Positions 20,860 to 31,604 of a DNA stretch of 64,000 nucleotides are shown piece by piece; the stretch's first letter is position 1, and each line of letters opens with the position of its first letter. Made by a program: the position numbers and the translations under genes. The DNA lies in assembly GCA_003116995.1 (NCBI GenBank), contig BDSL01000033.1, positions 744,001 to 808,000 of the forward strand, written 5' to 3'. The notes under the pieces are model-generated. The model saw nothing but the letters and a program-made list of their open reading frames with translations, was not told where the DNA came from and did no database searches. This DNA comes from Yamagishiella unicocca (taxonomy: Eukaryota > Chlorophyta > Chlorophyceae > Chlamydomonadales > Volvocaceae).

Positions 20860-23553
20860 TCATCGGCGGCTTCCGGCGGCTGCGAACGCGCCCACCGGGC
20901 AGCACGTCTTGTCGTCCGAAAACATGGAGTAGTAGCAGCTGCCCCTGCTGCCTCGCGCGCAGAAGGTCGCCAGGGTGGGGCAGGCCGACGAGGCCACCAG
21001 CTCCAAACACACCTGGCGGCCCGCGGCGGGAACCGAGCTGCGGGTCAGGCGGAGGGCGGGGATCTGCGAGGCGGAGGGGCGGGAGGCAAGGAGGTGTGGG
21101 CAAGAGGGTGCGTTAGGCGACTGGAGGTAAGGCGGGAGTGGTGCACTCGATGCATTTATCCTATCCGCCGCCCAACTCACTTTGCCCGTGCTTCCATGGG
21201 CTTTCCTTTATCATCCTGCCCCTCCCGAGGACCCTCCCTAAAGCGCTCCCCAGCCCCTTCTCCGTCCCCTTCCCCGCACCTTGAACGTGCCATCAGGCGC
21301 CCACTGCTTGTCCACCTTGACCCCGTCCAGGTACACCGCCTTGACGGCTCCGCGGCAGCTGTCCTTGGACCACCACTCCACCTTGGATAGCGACTGGGCG
21401 CAGCAGCCGTTAGCGGGGTCGGCGCAGTCCGTGGCGCGCAGCGTCATGCAGTACAGACGGTTGGAGCCGCTGAGCTTGACGACGGGCTCGGAGTCGAAGG
21501 AGAAGGGCACTACTCCGACAGTGCGGTTGCATCTGAGGGAGGCGGACGGGGTCGGAACAAGGAGAGCGGGGCGGGGCCGAGGATCAGGGGGCGAAACGGG
21601 AGTGTGCGGATGGAGTAACAAGATACGCAACCTAAACTGGGGCCTGACCCTTAACTTACTCGCAAAAGGGGAAGGGCACGCTAGGAGGAGACCTCTGGAA
21701 CGCTGGGGCGAAGGGGGAGATCGGAGTTTCAGGAGACGGCGGCGGCGGTGAGGGAGGCGGCGGCGACGGGGGAGGTGGCGACGGGGGAGGAGGTGAAGGA
21801 GGCGGCGGACTGGGCGGTGGCGGGCTGGGCGGTGGGGGCGATGGAGGAGGCGGCGACGGAGGAGGTGGGCTAGGAGGGCGCGGGCTAGGTGGGCGAGGGC
21901 TTGGCGGCGGCGGGCTGGGCGGGCGTGGGCTGGGAGGCGGCGGGCTCGGCGGTGGCGGGCTTGGTGGCGGCGGGCTCGGCGGCGGCGGGCTGGGCGGTGG
22001 CGGGCTGGGCGGCGGCGGGCTGGGTGGTGGCGGGCTGGGAGGAGGAGGAGACGGAGGAGGTGGGCGAGGGCTTGGCGGCGGCGGGCTGAGCGGGCGTGGG
22101 CTTGGCGGCGGCGGGCTTGGCGGCGGCGGGCTTGGCGGCGGCGGACTGGGCGGCGGCGGGCTGGGCGGCGGCGGGCTAGGTGGTGGTGGGCTTGGCGGTG
22201 GTGGGCTTTGTGGCGGTGGTGATGGAGGAGGTGGGCTGGGAGGGGGGGGGCTGGGGGGACGTGGACTTGGTGGCGGCGGGCTAGGCGGCGGTGGGCTTGG
22301 TGGCGGCGGGCTAGGCGGCGGCGGGCTTGGTGGCGGCGGGCTAGGCGGCGGCGGGCTTGGCGGCGGCGGGCTAGGCGGCGGCGGGCTGGGCGGCGGCGAG
22401 CTAGGTGGTGGTGGGCTTGGCGGCGGTGGGCTGGGTGGCGGTGGTGATGGAGGAGGTGGGCTGGGAGGGCGGGGGCTGGGGGGACGGGGACTTGGCGGCT
22501 GCGGGCTAGGCGGCGGCGGGCTGGGTGGTGGCGGGCTAGGCGGCGGCGGGCTGGGCGGCGGCGGGCTGGGCGGCGGTGGGCTGGGCGGCGGTGGGCTGGG
22601 AGGTGGAGGCGATGGCGGAAGCGGTGACGGCGGCGACGGGCTAGGAGGGCGAGGGCTGGGCGGCAGCGGGCTTGGGGGCCGGGGTGAGGGTGGAAAAGGC
22701 GACGGCGGTGGGGGGGAGGGCGGCAGCGGCGACGGCGGAGGCGGAGGCGGTGGGCTGGGCGGTGGCAGCGATGGCGGCTGGGGCGGCGGGGGGTAGAAAC
22801 CCAGTTTCCCAACGGGGCAGCAGTTGCACTGGCCGCTCTGTACGACCGCATAGGTGCAGAAGCCGTTACCCTCCGGACACAGCTGCTCCATGGTGGGGCA
22901 CACACCGCCCAGCTGCATGCACACGACGGCGCCGTCGGCGCTGGCCAACGTCAGGTTGAGGCCCTGCGGCGGGGCAAGAGGTTTAACACACGCTCAATTG
23001 GGTCATTAGGGTAAGAAGGTTTGCCACTGCCTAGGGAGCCAGCTCACCGTCAGCTTCATCACGGCCTTGGAGTCATCCGTGCCGTACGGGTCAAAGGTGG
23101 GCGCCAGTGCGGGCCTGCCGTTGACGGTGACCCCTTTGACGGCAAACTTGCACTGCTTGTTGACGTCCAGCTCCACCTTGTACATGTCAACCTTGCGGTC
23201 GCAGCACGGCGAGCCAGGCTTGCCGCAGGGGACCACGCGGGCGGTCATGCACACTCGGCCGCCGGAGACGGTGTACGGCGCATCCAGTCGGAAGCGGGAC
23301 TGCTGGGCGTCACGGGTGCAGCCTGCGGGGCCAGGGCGGGGAGGGGAGGGTGATGAAGAGGGCAGGAGGACAGGAGGCTGACGGCTGCGGGTCTAGGTGC
23401 TCACGATCAGCCGCACAGGGTCCGGGGTGTTATCCCGAGCTCACCGTAAGGGGGAAACGTCTCGAGCCACGTCTGGTGCAGTTTTCTCTCCGCCCGAGCC
23501 GCGTATACGAGGCTCGCGCAAATCACCACCGCCACGAGCGCTGAGGCCCTCAT
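20860..23553 (-). CDS. pherophorin A, extracellular-matrix hydroxyproline-rich glycoprotein
   Basis: Five exons (23553-23445, 23322-23048, 22963-21660, 21532-21280, 21063-20860) join in phase to 714 aa. The ATG at 23553 opens a signal peptide (MRASALVAVVICASLVYAA). The N-terminal pherophorin domain (DUF3707) follows, with CTRDAQQSRFRLDAPYTV and paired cysteines ending QCNCCPVGKLGFYPPPPQ. Then comes a rod of about 350 residues of SPPPPSPPPP, interrupted by RPPSPRPPS. A second pherophorin domain starts FPFCECNRTVGVVPFSF and ends CYYSMFSDDKTCCPVGAF. Known: pherophorins are secreted, the rod is hydroxylated and glycosylated, and they build volvocine cell wall and ECM; some Volvox members respond to the sexual inducer or wounding. 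The gene is 97-99% like copy B by eye, so it is a recent duplicate. Only the rod length differs substantially. Confidence 0.95.
21740..22797 (-). repeat. proline-rich rod repeat (SPPPP) of pherophorin A
   Basis: About 350 codons of near-regular PPPSPPPPSP repeats, read on the minus strand. On the plus strand the repeat is a G-rich GGCGGCGGGCTG array. It is compositionally very biased and likely length-unstable. Confidence 0.9.
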
Positions 23554-23668
23554 CCTGCTCCTTGATCGTAGCTGCGGTGTCGAAAGGAAAAGTGTGCGAG
23601 TTGGTAACGGTTACCTGCCTTGACCACGTCATCAAGGGCATTGGCGCGGCAAACCAATGTGCGCAAAT

Positions 23669-24787
23669 GAAAGACAGGCCAAATATGTAGTGCAGTGGAG
23701 TATTTCGCCTGAGGCCTGCAACTGTGTTTTCTCTTGCATGTCTGCTCATCCTCACCCGATGGTGTCCAGCAGACGCCGTCGCAAAAGGCAAGCTTCCACA
23801 ATTGACAGCTTGAGCGAACATAAAAATATAAATTCAGGGCCTAGGACCTCTAGGGAATCGCGCTTCGTAATCGGGCTGCCTTAGGTAGGACTACGGCTAA
23901 CTGCGCAGGTAAGCTGCCGCAGACTGCAGAGTGAAATCCTTAGCGCTATGTGCTGTGCGCTGTAGATCCACTTTGATGGTGTGGAAAGCCTTCTATGGGA
24001 ATAAATATGCCAGGACGGCGTCCCAGTAGCGCATACGGCGTTCGTTTTAGCGAGCCGCCCTCCTTATCGCCCTCCCTAGAACTGAATTAGGTCACTGGAA
24101 TGGCATACAAGGAGGAGCTACTGCCTGTAAAAGTCGGTTACATTATTCCAACGTCCAAGACGACGAAGTCCCCGTGGTGTTTACACTAAATTGGAACTGG
24201 TTTATGCCTGCAACGCGAGTCCTAGGCCACCTTATGCCTGCCATTATCATGTAGCTTTTGCTGTTTTGACGAATCGTGCAGTACTACTTTAAGCTTGGTG
24301 TCTGCAACATGAAAAGTCAAGCTCACCCAACCTGCTGGTCACGCTTTGCAGCAACGATAGTTTTGCGGATAAAAGTAGTACCATTTATCCTAGCTAGCCT
24401 CTTCACGTTTTTTCCTCTTCTGACGGCGTTTTCCGGGCTCAACGAGTACATCTTGAATGTGCATGTGGTGAGCCGGTGAGCCTTGGTCTTCGCCCATGTG
24501 GGGTGCTGTCTGTGGTGCTGTGCCCGCATTTTGAAATGTTCTTTGTGGTTATCTTAGTAGGCACGATGGTTGGCACGTCTCTGTGGGGCCGTTCTGGGTT
24601 CTTTTCCCCCTGCCACTCTCCCTTTGGCCCCGCCGTCTGGGGGGGCCTTGGGCTGCTCTTCACGGGTTTGTTGTTGTCACCCTTTCATGCAGTTTTGTGC
24701 GGGATGTGTGTTCAATTTTGTGGTGCCTGGCGGCCGTGGAGTCGGTTGGCTGTGGCTGTCGCGTTGTAGCTGCTGTTTGGGCAGGGT
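23669..24787. repeat. pherophorin upstream unit, copy 1
   Basis: The region upstream of pherophorin A matches 30134-31241 and 36652-37680 closely. It contains only short open frames with no recognisable product and is best read as promoter or upstream DNA of the minus-strand gene. A CTTTGCAGCAACGAYAGTTT stretch is shared by all copies. Confidence 0.85.
23821..23834 (-). promoter_or_regulatory. possible TATA element of pherophorin A
   Basis: The minus strand reads AATTTATATTTTTA about 270 nt before the start codon. The same element stands at the matching place in copy B and in the orphan third copy of the region, so conservation by duplication does not prove function. Confidence 0.35.
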
Positions 24788-27040
24788 TGTCAGGCCCCAA
24801 CACTGGTTTGCTCTATGGCCGCCACCTAGGTCATAACTTTGGTTGCGCGATGCTAATTGGCCCCGATCGGAGGTGTTAGCTTCCCGGCCTGTAAGGGACA
24901 GCCTCTCCGTCCTAAATCCGTTAGCTGTATCAGCCAGCAGCAAAAAGCACTAGGGGACCAGCCTAGTGGGGACTAAACGGTTGCGGAAAGTGGTTGCGGA
25001 CAGCGCCGAGTTGTTTGTAAGAGCAGCAATGGTTGATCAGGCCATTGAACTCTACTCCCAACTTGTCGTAGCATCGCGCTACACCGAGACTGTCGGTGTT
25101 GTGCTCTGAAAGCGCGCGCCTGCGCGCGCGCGCAGCCGCGCCCCCGCCGTACGGCTGTCCTGCCTGGAGCCCGCGGCTTCAGAGCCAACCGAGAGCTACC
25201 GCCCAGCTGTCAGCGCAGCACTCAAGTCTTGCCTCTCAGAGAGGCGTGATGCAACACTAAAGATAAACACCTACAAACACGTCCGCAGACCGCAGATCCG
25301 GCGGTGTCAGAGTACACATTCCAATCATGCGTACACGCAGCTCATGTGGGCTCATGGAATTCAGGAAGCGGAGGAAGGGAAATAAGCTGTTGGCGGTTGG
25401 AAACTGCCAACAACTCAACGCTCTGCTTCTGTACCAAGTGCGATGGTCAGTTCTGTCCTGAGCATCTGTCTGAAGGTTAATTTAGCAGTTTAACAACTCA
25501 GTTGATTTGTTATGGTATGTAGGACTCATCACAATCTCGTACAAGGGCCGCGGTAGCGCGCCAATTTTGGATAGAAAGCAGCCGGGTAGCGCTGACTAAT
25601 CCGTACGCTGTCGAAGGCGCTCAGGCTACAACTGACCAGGTTGGAAACACATTGTTATTTGGGCTCACCAAAAATGCTGTTTGTGGCTGAACGGAGGCAA
25701 GCACTTAGTAGGAAGGAGTAGGACAGATCGTTAGAGACCGGGGGAGAAGCAGCGATGTAGGTTTCGTTTATATTTCTGAGGATGGGCCGTACAGCAGTTT
25801 GGAGTCTAGGGTCGCTTAGTCTCCGGTTTGATTCGCTCGGGACAGTGTCGCGTCCTCCGAGCCCTCCCTGGAACAACGCCTTACAGTTATTGTTTACAGT
25901 TATCCTCATTACAATGCCCGAACGGAGCATAGGTGCATGTTAGGAAAAACCTTTTTCTTTCCTCACCCACCCGTCCGTTTCCGCTTGCTTGTTCGACAAA
26001 CAAGTGCTGTGCTTGTTTGTCTTATGGGGCATGCGCTGCTGTTACTTAGGCCGGTCTCAGAGCGGGGGGCGGTTTTGCCTTGACGTCCGGTTCCTTTTTC
26101 CCTCCCCCTTCGCAACGCCTGGGTACCGTTTTTTCACTTCAGGGAATCGGAGGATGCGCATGTGTGTGTTGGCGAGCTTCGCGCGTTGTGGTTTGTGACG
26201 GTTATGGCTGTCGTCCCGCTTGGGATGTGTGCTCTGCTGCTAGCATCGCAGGTTGGGAAACTGGGCAGAGCGTTTTTGGCCGGCCCCTGCCGGCCAGCGG
26301 TGAGAGCAGTACGAAGCGCAGAGACAGCGCGAGACCTTACCCCTTCTCCCAGTTATACCTTCCAAGCGCGAGTTGGGTGATGACAGCGTGTTTATGTGCA
26401 GTGTAAAGCGAAAAGGTGGTGCTCTTGCTTGCCATACCGCAGCGGACTCAAAGTGGCAAATGAACTTGTCTTTTGGCTCCCAAAGCAATTCTTTGATAAC
26501 GAGATTATTAAGCAAGCTTACTGAATACAGGCAGACGTAGTCGACTTGCTTCCCACATCGACGCCCGTGGAGGGGCGGGATAGAATGCGATGTGCGGCGT
26601 ACATGGCAATGGGTCCTGCCCAGGCTTCCTGATTGGCAACCAATGTTACATCATACCGCCACACCTGTGGTGAGCTCATCTAATCACAACGGCATTGTCT
26701 TGAAGTGAAGACAGGGTATCGCAGACGGCATAGCTTGCTTTTCAGCCAACCGAATGAACTTGGGCATTCAGTAGTAGTGGGCACACCTAACTGCAAAATC
26801 AACTAACTAACGGCCCGCAAAGAAGTCAAATCACTTGGAACAATATTATAAACGCTACATTGCATGGATAGCGGTTACGAAATAAAGCGTCAACTTAGGT
26901 TTAAAATTTAATGCGTCCGGAAGTTACTATCTCGCATGAGACGTCATTGTAATAATGGTAAGGATGGGTTCCTTGCATGCCCAGCCCTACACCGCAATGT
27001 ACAGACGAACACCCTTGTCTATCCCGTTGCAAGACTACTA
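24788..27040. other. spacer between the two pherophorin copies
   Basis: About 2.2 kb with no supported gene. It includes an alternating purine-pyrimidine CGCGCGCG tract near 25115-25140 and, at 26630-26760, a diverged match to 20200-20330. The remaining short frames lack domains and codon bias. Confidence 0.5.
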
Positions 27041-27231
27041 CATACGTCAGGCTGCAGCTTTGCGCATGCGTCAACCCTACCTGCCTCATAACTGTGCTAA
27101 CCTCCCGCAGACACCATACCCTCCCTCCCTGGACGATGGGTCGCCCTCTGCAGTATTATCGTTCGGTTGGGCACCGACTACCGACTTAGGATCCTACCAG
27201 CTGCACTACGACGTCCCAAGCGTGCGTCTAC

Positions 27232-30009
27232 TCATCGGCGGCTTCCGGCGGCTGCGAACGCGCCCACCGGGCAGCACGTCTTGTCGTCCGAAAACATGGA
27301 GTAGTAGCAGCTGCCCCTGCTGCCTCGCGCGCAGAAGGTCGCCAGGGTGGGGCAGGCCGACGAGGCCACCAGCTCCAAACACACCTGGCGGCCCGCGGCG
27401 GGAACCGAGCTGCGGGTCAGGCGGAGGGCGGGGATCTGCGAGGCAGAGGGGCGGGAGGCAAGGAGGTGTGGGCAAGAGGGTGCGTTAGGCGACTGGAGGT
27501 AAGGCGGGAGTGGTGCACTCGATGCATTTATCCTATCCGCCGCCCAACTCACTTTGCCCGTGCTTCCATGGGCTTTCCTTTATCGTCCTACCCCTCCCTA
27601 GGACCCTCCCTAGAGCGCTCCCCAGCCCCTTCTCCGTCCCCTTCCCCGCACCTTGAACGTGCCATCAGGCGCCCACTGCTTGTCCACCTTGACCCCGTCC
27701 AGGTACACCGCCTTGACGGCTCCGCGGCAGCTGTCCTTGGACCACCACTCCACCTTGGATAGCGACTGGGCGCAGCAGCCGTTAGCGGGGTCGGCGCAGT
27801 CCGTGGCGCGCAGCGTCATGCAGTACAGACGGTTGGAGCCGCTGAGCTTGACGACGGGCTCGGAGTCGAAGGAGAAGGGCACTACTCCGACGGTGCGGTT
27901 GCACCTGAGGGAGACGGACGGGGTCGGAACAAGGAGAGCGGGGCGGGGCCGAGGATCAGGGGGCGAAACGGGAGTGTGCGGATGGAGTAACAAGATACGC
28001 AATCTAAACTGGGGCCTGACCCTTAACTTACTCGCAAAAGGGGAAGGGCACGCTAGGAGGAGACCTCTGGAACGCTGGGGTGAAGGGGGAGATCGGAGTT
28101 TCAGGAGACGGCGGCGGCGGTGAGGGAGGCGGCGGCGACGGGGGAGGTGGCGACGGGGGAGGAGGTGAAGGAGGCGGCGGACTGGGCGGTGGCGGGCTGG
28201 GCGGTGGGGGCGATGGAGGAGGCGGCGACGGAGGAGGTGGGCTAGGAGGGCGCGGGCTAGGTGGGCGAGGGCTTGGCGGCGGCGGGCTGGGCGGGCGTGG
28301 GCTGGGAGGCGGCGGGCTGGGCGGTGGTGGGCTCGGTGGCGGCGGGCTCGGCGGCGGCGGGCTGGGCGGCGGCGGGCTGGGCGGCGGCGGGCTGGGCGGT
28401 GGCGGGCTTGGCGGCGGCGGGCTGGGTGGTGGCGGGCTGGGAGGAGGAGGAGACGGAGGACGTGGGCTAGGAGGGCGCGGGCTAGGTGGGCGAGGGCTTG
28501 CCGGCGGCGGGCTGAGTGGGCGTGGGCTTGGCGGCGGCGGACTTGGCGGCGGCGGGCTGGGTGGCGGCGGGCTAGGCGGCGGCGGACTGGGCGGCGGCGG
28601 GCTAGGCGGCGGCGGGCTAGGTGGTGGTGGGCTTGGCGGTGGTGGGCTTGGTGGCGGTGGTGATGGAGAAGATGGGCTGGGAGGGCGGGGGCTGGGGGGA
28701 CGGGGACTCGGTGGCGGAGGGCTAGGCGGCGGTGGGCTAGGCGGCGGTGGGCTTGGTGGCGGTGGGCTAGGCGGCGGTGGGCTTGGTGGCGGAGGGCTCG
28801 GCGGCGGCGGGCTCGGCGGCGGCGGGCTGGGCGGCGGTGGGCTCGGTGGCGGTGGGCTCGGTGGCGGTGGTGATGGAGGAGGTGGGCTGGGAGGGCGGGG
28901 GATGGGGGGACGTGGACTTGGTGGCGGCGGGCTAGGCGGCGGCGGACTGGGCGGTGGCGGGCTGGGTGGCGGCGGGCTGGGTGGCGGAGGGCTGGGCGGC
29001 GGAGGGCTGGGCGGCGGTGGGCTTGGTGGAGGAGGGCTGGGCGGCGGTGGGCTGGGAGGAGGAGGAGATGGCGGAAGGGGTGACGGCGGCGACGGGCTAG
29101 GAGGGCGAGGGCTGGGCGGCAGCGGGCTTGGGGGCCGGGGTGAGGGTGGAGAAGGCGACGGCGGTGGGGGGGAGGGCGGCAGCGGCGACGGCGGAGGCGG
29201 AGGCGGTGGGCTGGGCGGTGGCGGCGATGGTGGCTGGGGCGGCGGGGGGTAGAAACCCAGTTTCCCAACGGGGCAGCAGTTGCACTGGCCGCTCTGTACG
29301 ACCGCATAGGTGCAGAAGCCGTTACCCTCCGGACACAGCTGCTCCATGGTGGGGCACACACCGCCCAGCTGCATGCACACGACGGCGCCGTCGGCGCTGG
29401 CCAACGTCAGGTTGAGGCCCTGCGGCGGGGCAAGAGGTTTAACACACGCTCAATTGGGTCATTAGGGTAAGAAGGTTTGCCACTGCCTAGGGAGCCAGCT
29501 CACCGTCAGCTTCATCACGGCCTTGGAGTCGTCCGTGCCGTACGGGTCAAAGGTGGGCGCCAGTGCGGGCCTGCCGTTGACGGTGACCCCTTTGACGGCA
29601 AACTTGCACTGCTTGTTGACGTCCAGCTCCACCTTGTACATGTCAACCTTGCGGTCGCAGCACGGCGAGCCAGGCTTGCCGCAGGGGACCACGCGGGCGG
29701 TCATGCACACTCGGCCGCCGGAGACGGTGTACGGCGCATCCAGTCGGAAGCGGGACTGCTGGGCGTCACGGGTGCAGCCTGCGCGGCCAGGGCGGGGAGG
29801 GGAGGGTGATGAAGAGGGCATGAGGGCAGGAGGCTGACGGCTGCGGGTCTAGGTGCTCTCGATCAGCCGCACAGGGTCCGGGGTGTTATCCCGAGCTCAC
29901 CGTAAGGGGGAAACGTCTCGAGCCACGTCTGGTGCAGTTTTCTCTCCGCCCGAGCCGCGTATACGAGGTTCGCGCAAATCACCAACGCTACGAGCGCTGA
30001 GGCTCTCAT
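27232..30009 (-). CDS. pherophorin B, extracellular-matrix hydroxyproline-rich glycoprotein
   Basis: Same five-exon plan as copy A, starting at the ATG at 30009, with the rod exon at 29419-28032, giving about 742 aa. The signal peptide differs at two positions (V9 to L, S14 to N). The N- and C-terminal pherophorin domains are otherwise almost unchanged. The rod has 28 more residues than copy A and slightly different RPPSPRPPS interruptions. All splice sites and conserved cysteines are intact, so the gene looks functional. Role as for copy A: a secreted structural glycoprotein of the matrix. Its 5' flank is followed by another upstream-region copy and the copia insertion, so its regulation may differ from copy A. 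Confidence 0.95.
28112..29253 (-). repeat. proline-rich rod repeat (SPPPP) of pherophorin B
   Basis: About 380 codons of PPPSPPPPSP repeats on the minus strand. The opposite strand happens to be open for 390 codons of Gly-rich sequence, which is a shadow of the repeat. Confidence 0.9.
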
Positions 30010-30133
30010 CCTGCTCCTTGATCGTAGCTGCGGTGTCGAAAGGAAAAGTGTGCGAGTTGGTAACGGTTACCAGTCTTGACCACGTCATCAAGGGCATTGG
30101 CGCGGCAAACCAATGAGCGCAAATGAAAGACAG

Positions 30134-31349
30134 GCCAAATATGTAGAGCAGCCTGAGGCCTGCAACTGTGTTTTCTCTTGCATGTCTGCTCATCCTCACC
30201 TGATGGTGTCCAGCAGACGCCGTCGCAAAAGGCAAGCTTCCACAATTGACAGCTTGAGCGAGCGAAAAATATAAATTCAGGGCCAAGGACCTCTAGGGAA
30301 TCGCGCTTCGTAATCGGACTGCGTAAGGTAGGACTACGGCTAACTGCGAAGGTAAGCTGCCGCAGGCTACAGAGTGGAATCCTTGGCGCTATGTGCTGTG
30401 CGCTGTAGATCCACTTTGATGGTGTGGAAAGCCTTCTATGGGAATAAATATGCCAGGACAGCGTCCCAGTAGCGCATACGGCGTTCGTTTTAGCGAGTCG
30501 CCCTCCTTATCGCCCTCCCTAGAACTGAATTAGGTCACTGGAATGGCATATAAGGCGGAGCTACTGCCTGTAAAAATCGGTTACATTATTCCAACGTCCA
30601 AGGCGACGAAGTCCCCGTGGGGTTTACACTAAATTGGAACTGGTTTATGCCTGCGACGCGAGTCCTAGGCCACCTTATGCCTGCCATTATCATGTAGCTT
30701 TTGCTGTTTTGACGAATCGTGCAGTACTACTTTGCAGAGACTTGGTGTCTCTGCAACATGAAAAGTCAAGCTCACCCAACCTGCTGGTCACGCTTTGCAG
30801 CAACGACAGTTTTGCGGATAAAAGTAGTGCCATTTATCCTAGGTAGACTCTTCACGTTTATTTCCTCTTCTGACGGCGTTACGGCGTTTTCCGGGCTCAA
30901 CGAGTACATCTTGAATGTGCATGTTGTGAGCTGGTGAGCCTTGGTCTTCATCCATGTGGGGTGCTGTCTGTAATGTTGTGCCGGCATTTTGAAATGTCCT
31001 TTGTGGTTATCTTGGTAGGCACGATGGTTGACACGTCTGTGTGGGGCCGTCATGCATTGGTTCTTTTCTCCCTGCCACTCTCTCTTTGGTCACGCCGTCT
31101 GGGGGGGCCTCTGGCTGCTCTTCACGGCTTACTATTGTCACCCTTTCAAGCAGTTTTATGCAGTGTGTGTGCTCCATTTTCTGGTGCTGGCGGCATCGGT
31201 TGGCTGTGGCTGTCGCGTTGTAACTGCTGTTTGGGCAGGCTGGCGTCCCTCTGCCTTTCGGGGCTTTTCTGTGCCCTTCGGGGCATCTGCTGGGTTGAGC
31301 CCCGGCTCTCATATGGCGAGGCTATAGACATGGGCCCCTCTGTATGTCT
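30134..31349. repeat. 1216-bp pherophorin upstream unit, copy 2 (first of a tandem pair)
   Basis: The unit begins GCCAAATATGTAGAGCAGCC at 30134. The same start recurs at 31350, right after GTATGTCTA, so the unit is directly repeated. The second repeat is split by the copia element after 90 bp and resumes at 36652. Confidence 0.9.
30265..30277 (-). promoter_or_regulatory. possible TATA element of pherophorin B
   Basis: The minus strand reads AATTTATATTTTT about 260 nt before the start codon, as in copy A. Confidence 0.35.
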
Positions 31350-31439
31350 AGCCAAATATGTAGAGCAGCCTGAGGCCTGCAACTGTGTTTTCTCTTGCAT
31401 GTCTGCTCATCCTCACCTGATGGTGTCCAGCAGACGCCG
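31350..31439. repeat. start of upstream unit copy 3, left of the copia insertion
   Basis: These 90 bp match 30134-30223 and end in CAGACGCCG at the left LTR. The continuation, CGCCGTCGCAAAAGG, is found right of the element at 36647. Confidence 0.9.
31435..31439. other. left target-site duplication (CGCCG)
   Basis: CGCCG flanks both ends of the copia element (31435-31439 and 36647-36651) and occurs once at the uninterrupted site in copy 2. This proves an integration event. Confidence 0.95.
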
Positions 31440-31593
31440 TGTTGTGATAAGGGCGATTACTCCATAATCCGTTACAGTGAGAGAGAGAACCTACTCAGGG
31501 AACGCTCTCCTAACACCACACTGAGAGCCGTACTGCGGTACGGCTAAAGCCTCCAATAGGCTGCGTAGCAGAGCTGACCATCATTTCACAACA
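31440..31593 (-). repeat. 3' LTR of the copia element
   Basis: 154 bp, identical to 36493-36646. It contains an 8-bp inverted repeat with a 4-base loop (AGCCGTAC-TGCG-GTACGGCT) at 31526-31545. A short purine tract (minus strand GTGGGAG) abuts it at 31594-31600 and is the likely polypurine tract. Confidence 0.95.
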
Positions 31594-31604
31594 CTCCCAC
31601 GTGG

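Larger units (their letters stand above)
20640..24787. repeat. direct duplication, copy A (pherophorin gene plus flanks)
   Basis: This block is nearly identical to about 27040-31241, in the same orientation. It covers the 3' flank, the whole pherophorin gene and about 1.2 kb of its upstream region. The two stop codons are 6372 bp apart and the two start codons 6456 bp apart; the 84-bp difference lies entirely in the proline-rich exon. Confidence 0.95.
27041..31241. repeat. direct duplication, copy B (pherophorin gene plus flanks)
   Basis: Partner of 20640-24787 in the same orientation. Its 3' flank has lost about 30 bp relative to copy A, including a TTACA (minus-strand TGTAA). Its proline rod is 84 bp longer. 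Confidence 0.95.

Noticed and set aside
24476..24879. Small hydrophobic plus-strand frames in the pherophorin upstream unit
   Set aside because: They recur only because the region is duplicated, they differ in frame and length between copies, and they have no signature.
28080..29252. 390-codon plus-strand Gly-rich open frame
   Set aside because: It is the antisense shadow of the pherophorin B proline rod. The minus strand has the signal peptide, conserved cysteines and splice sites.
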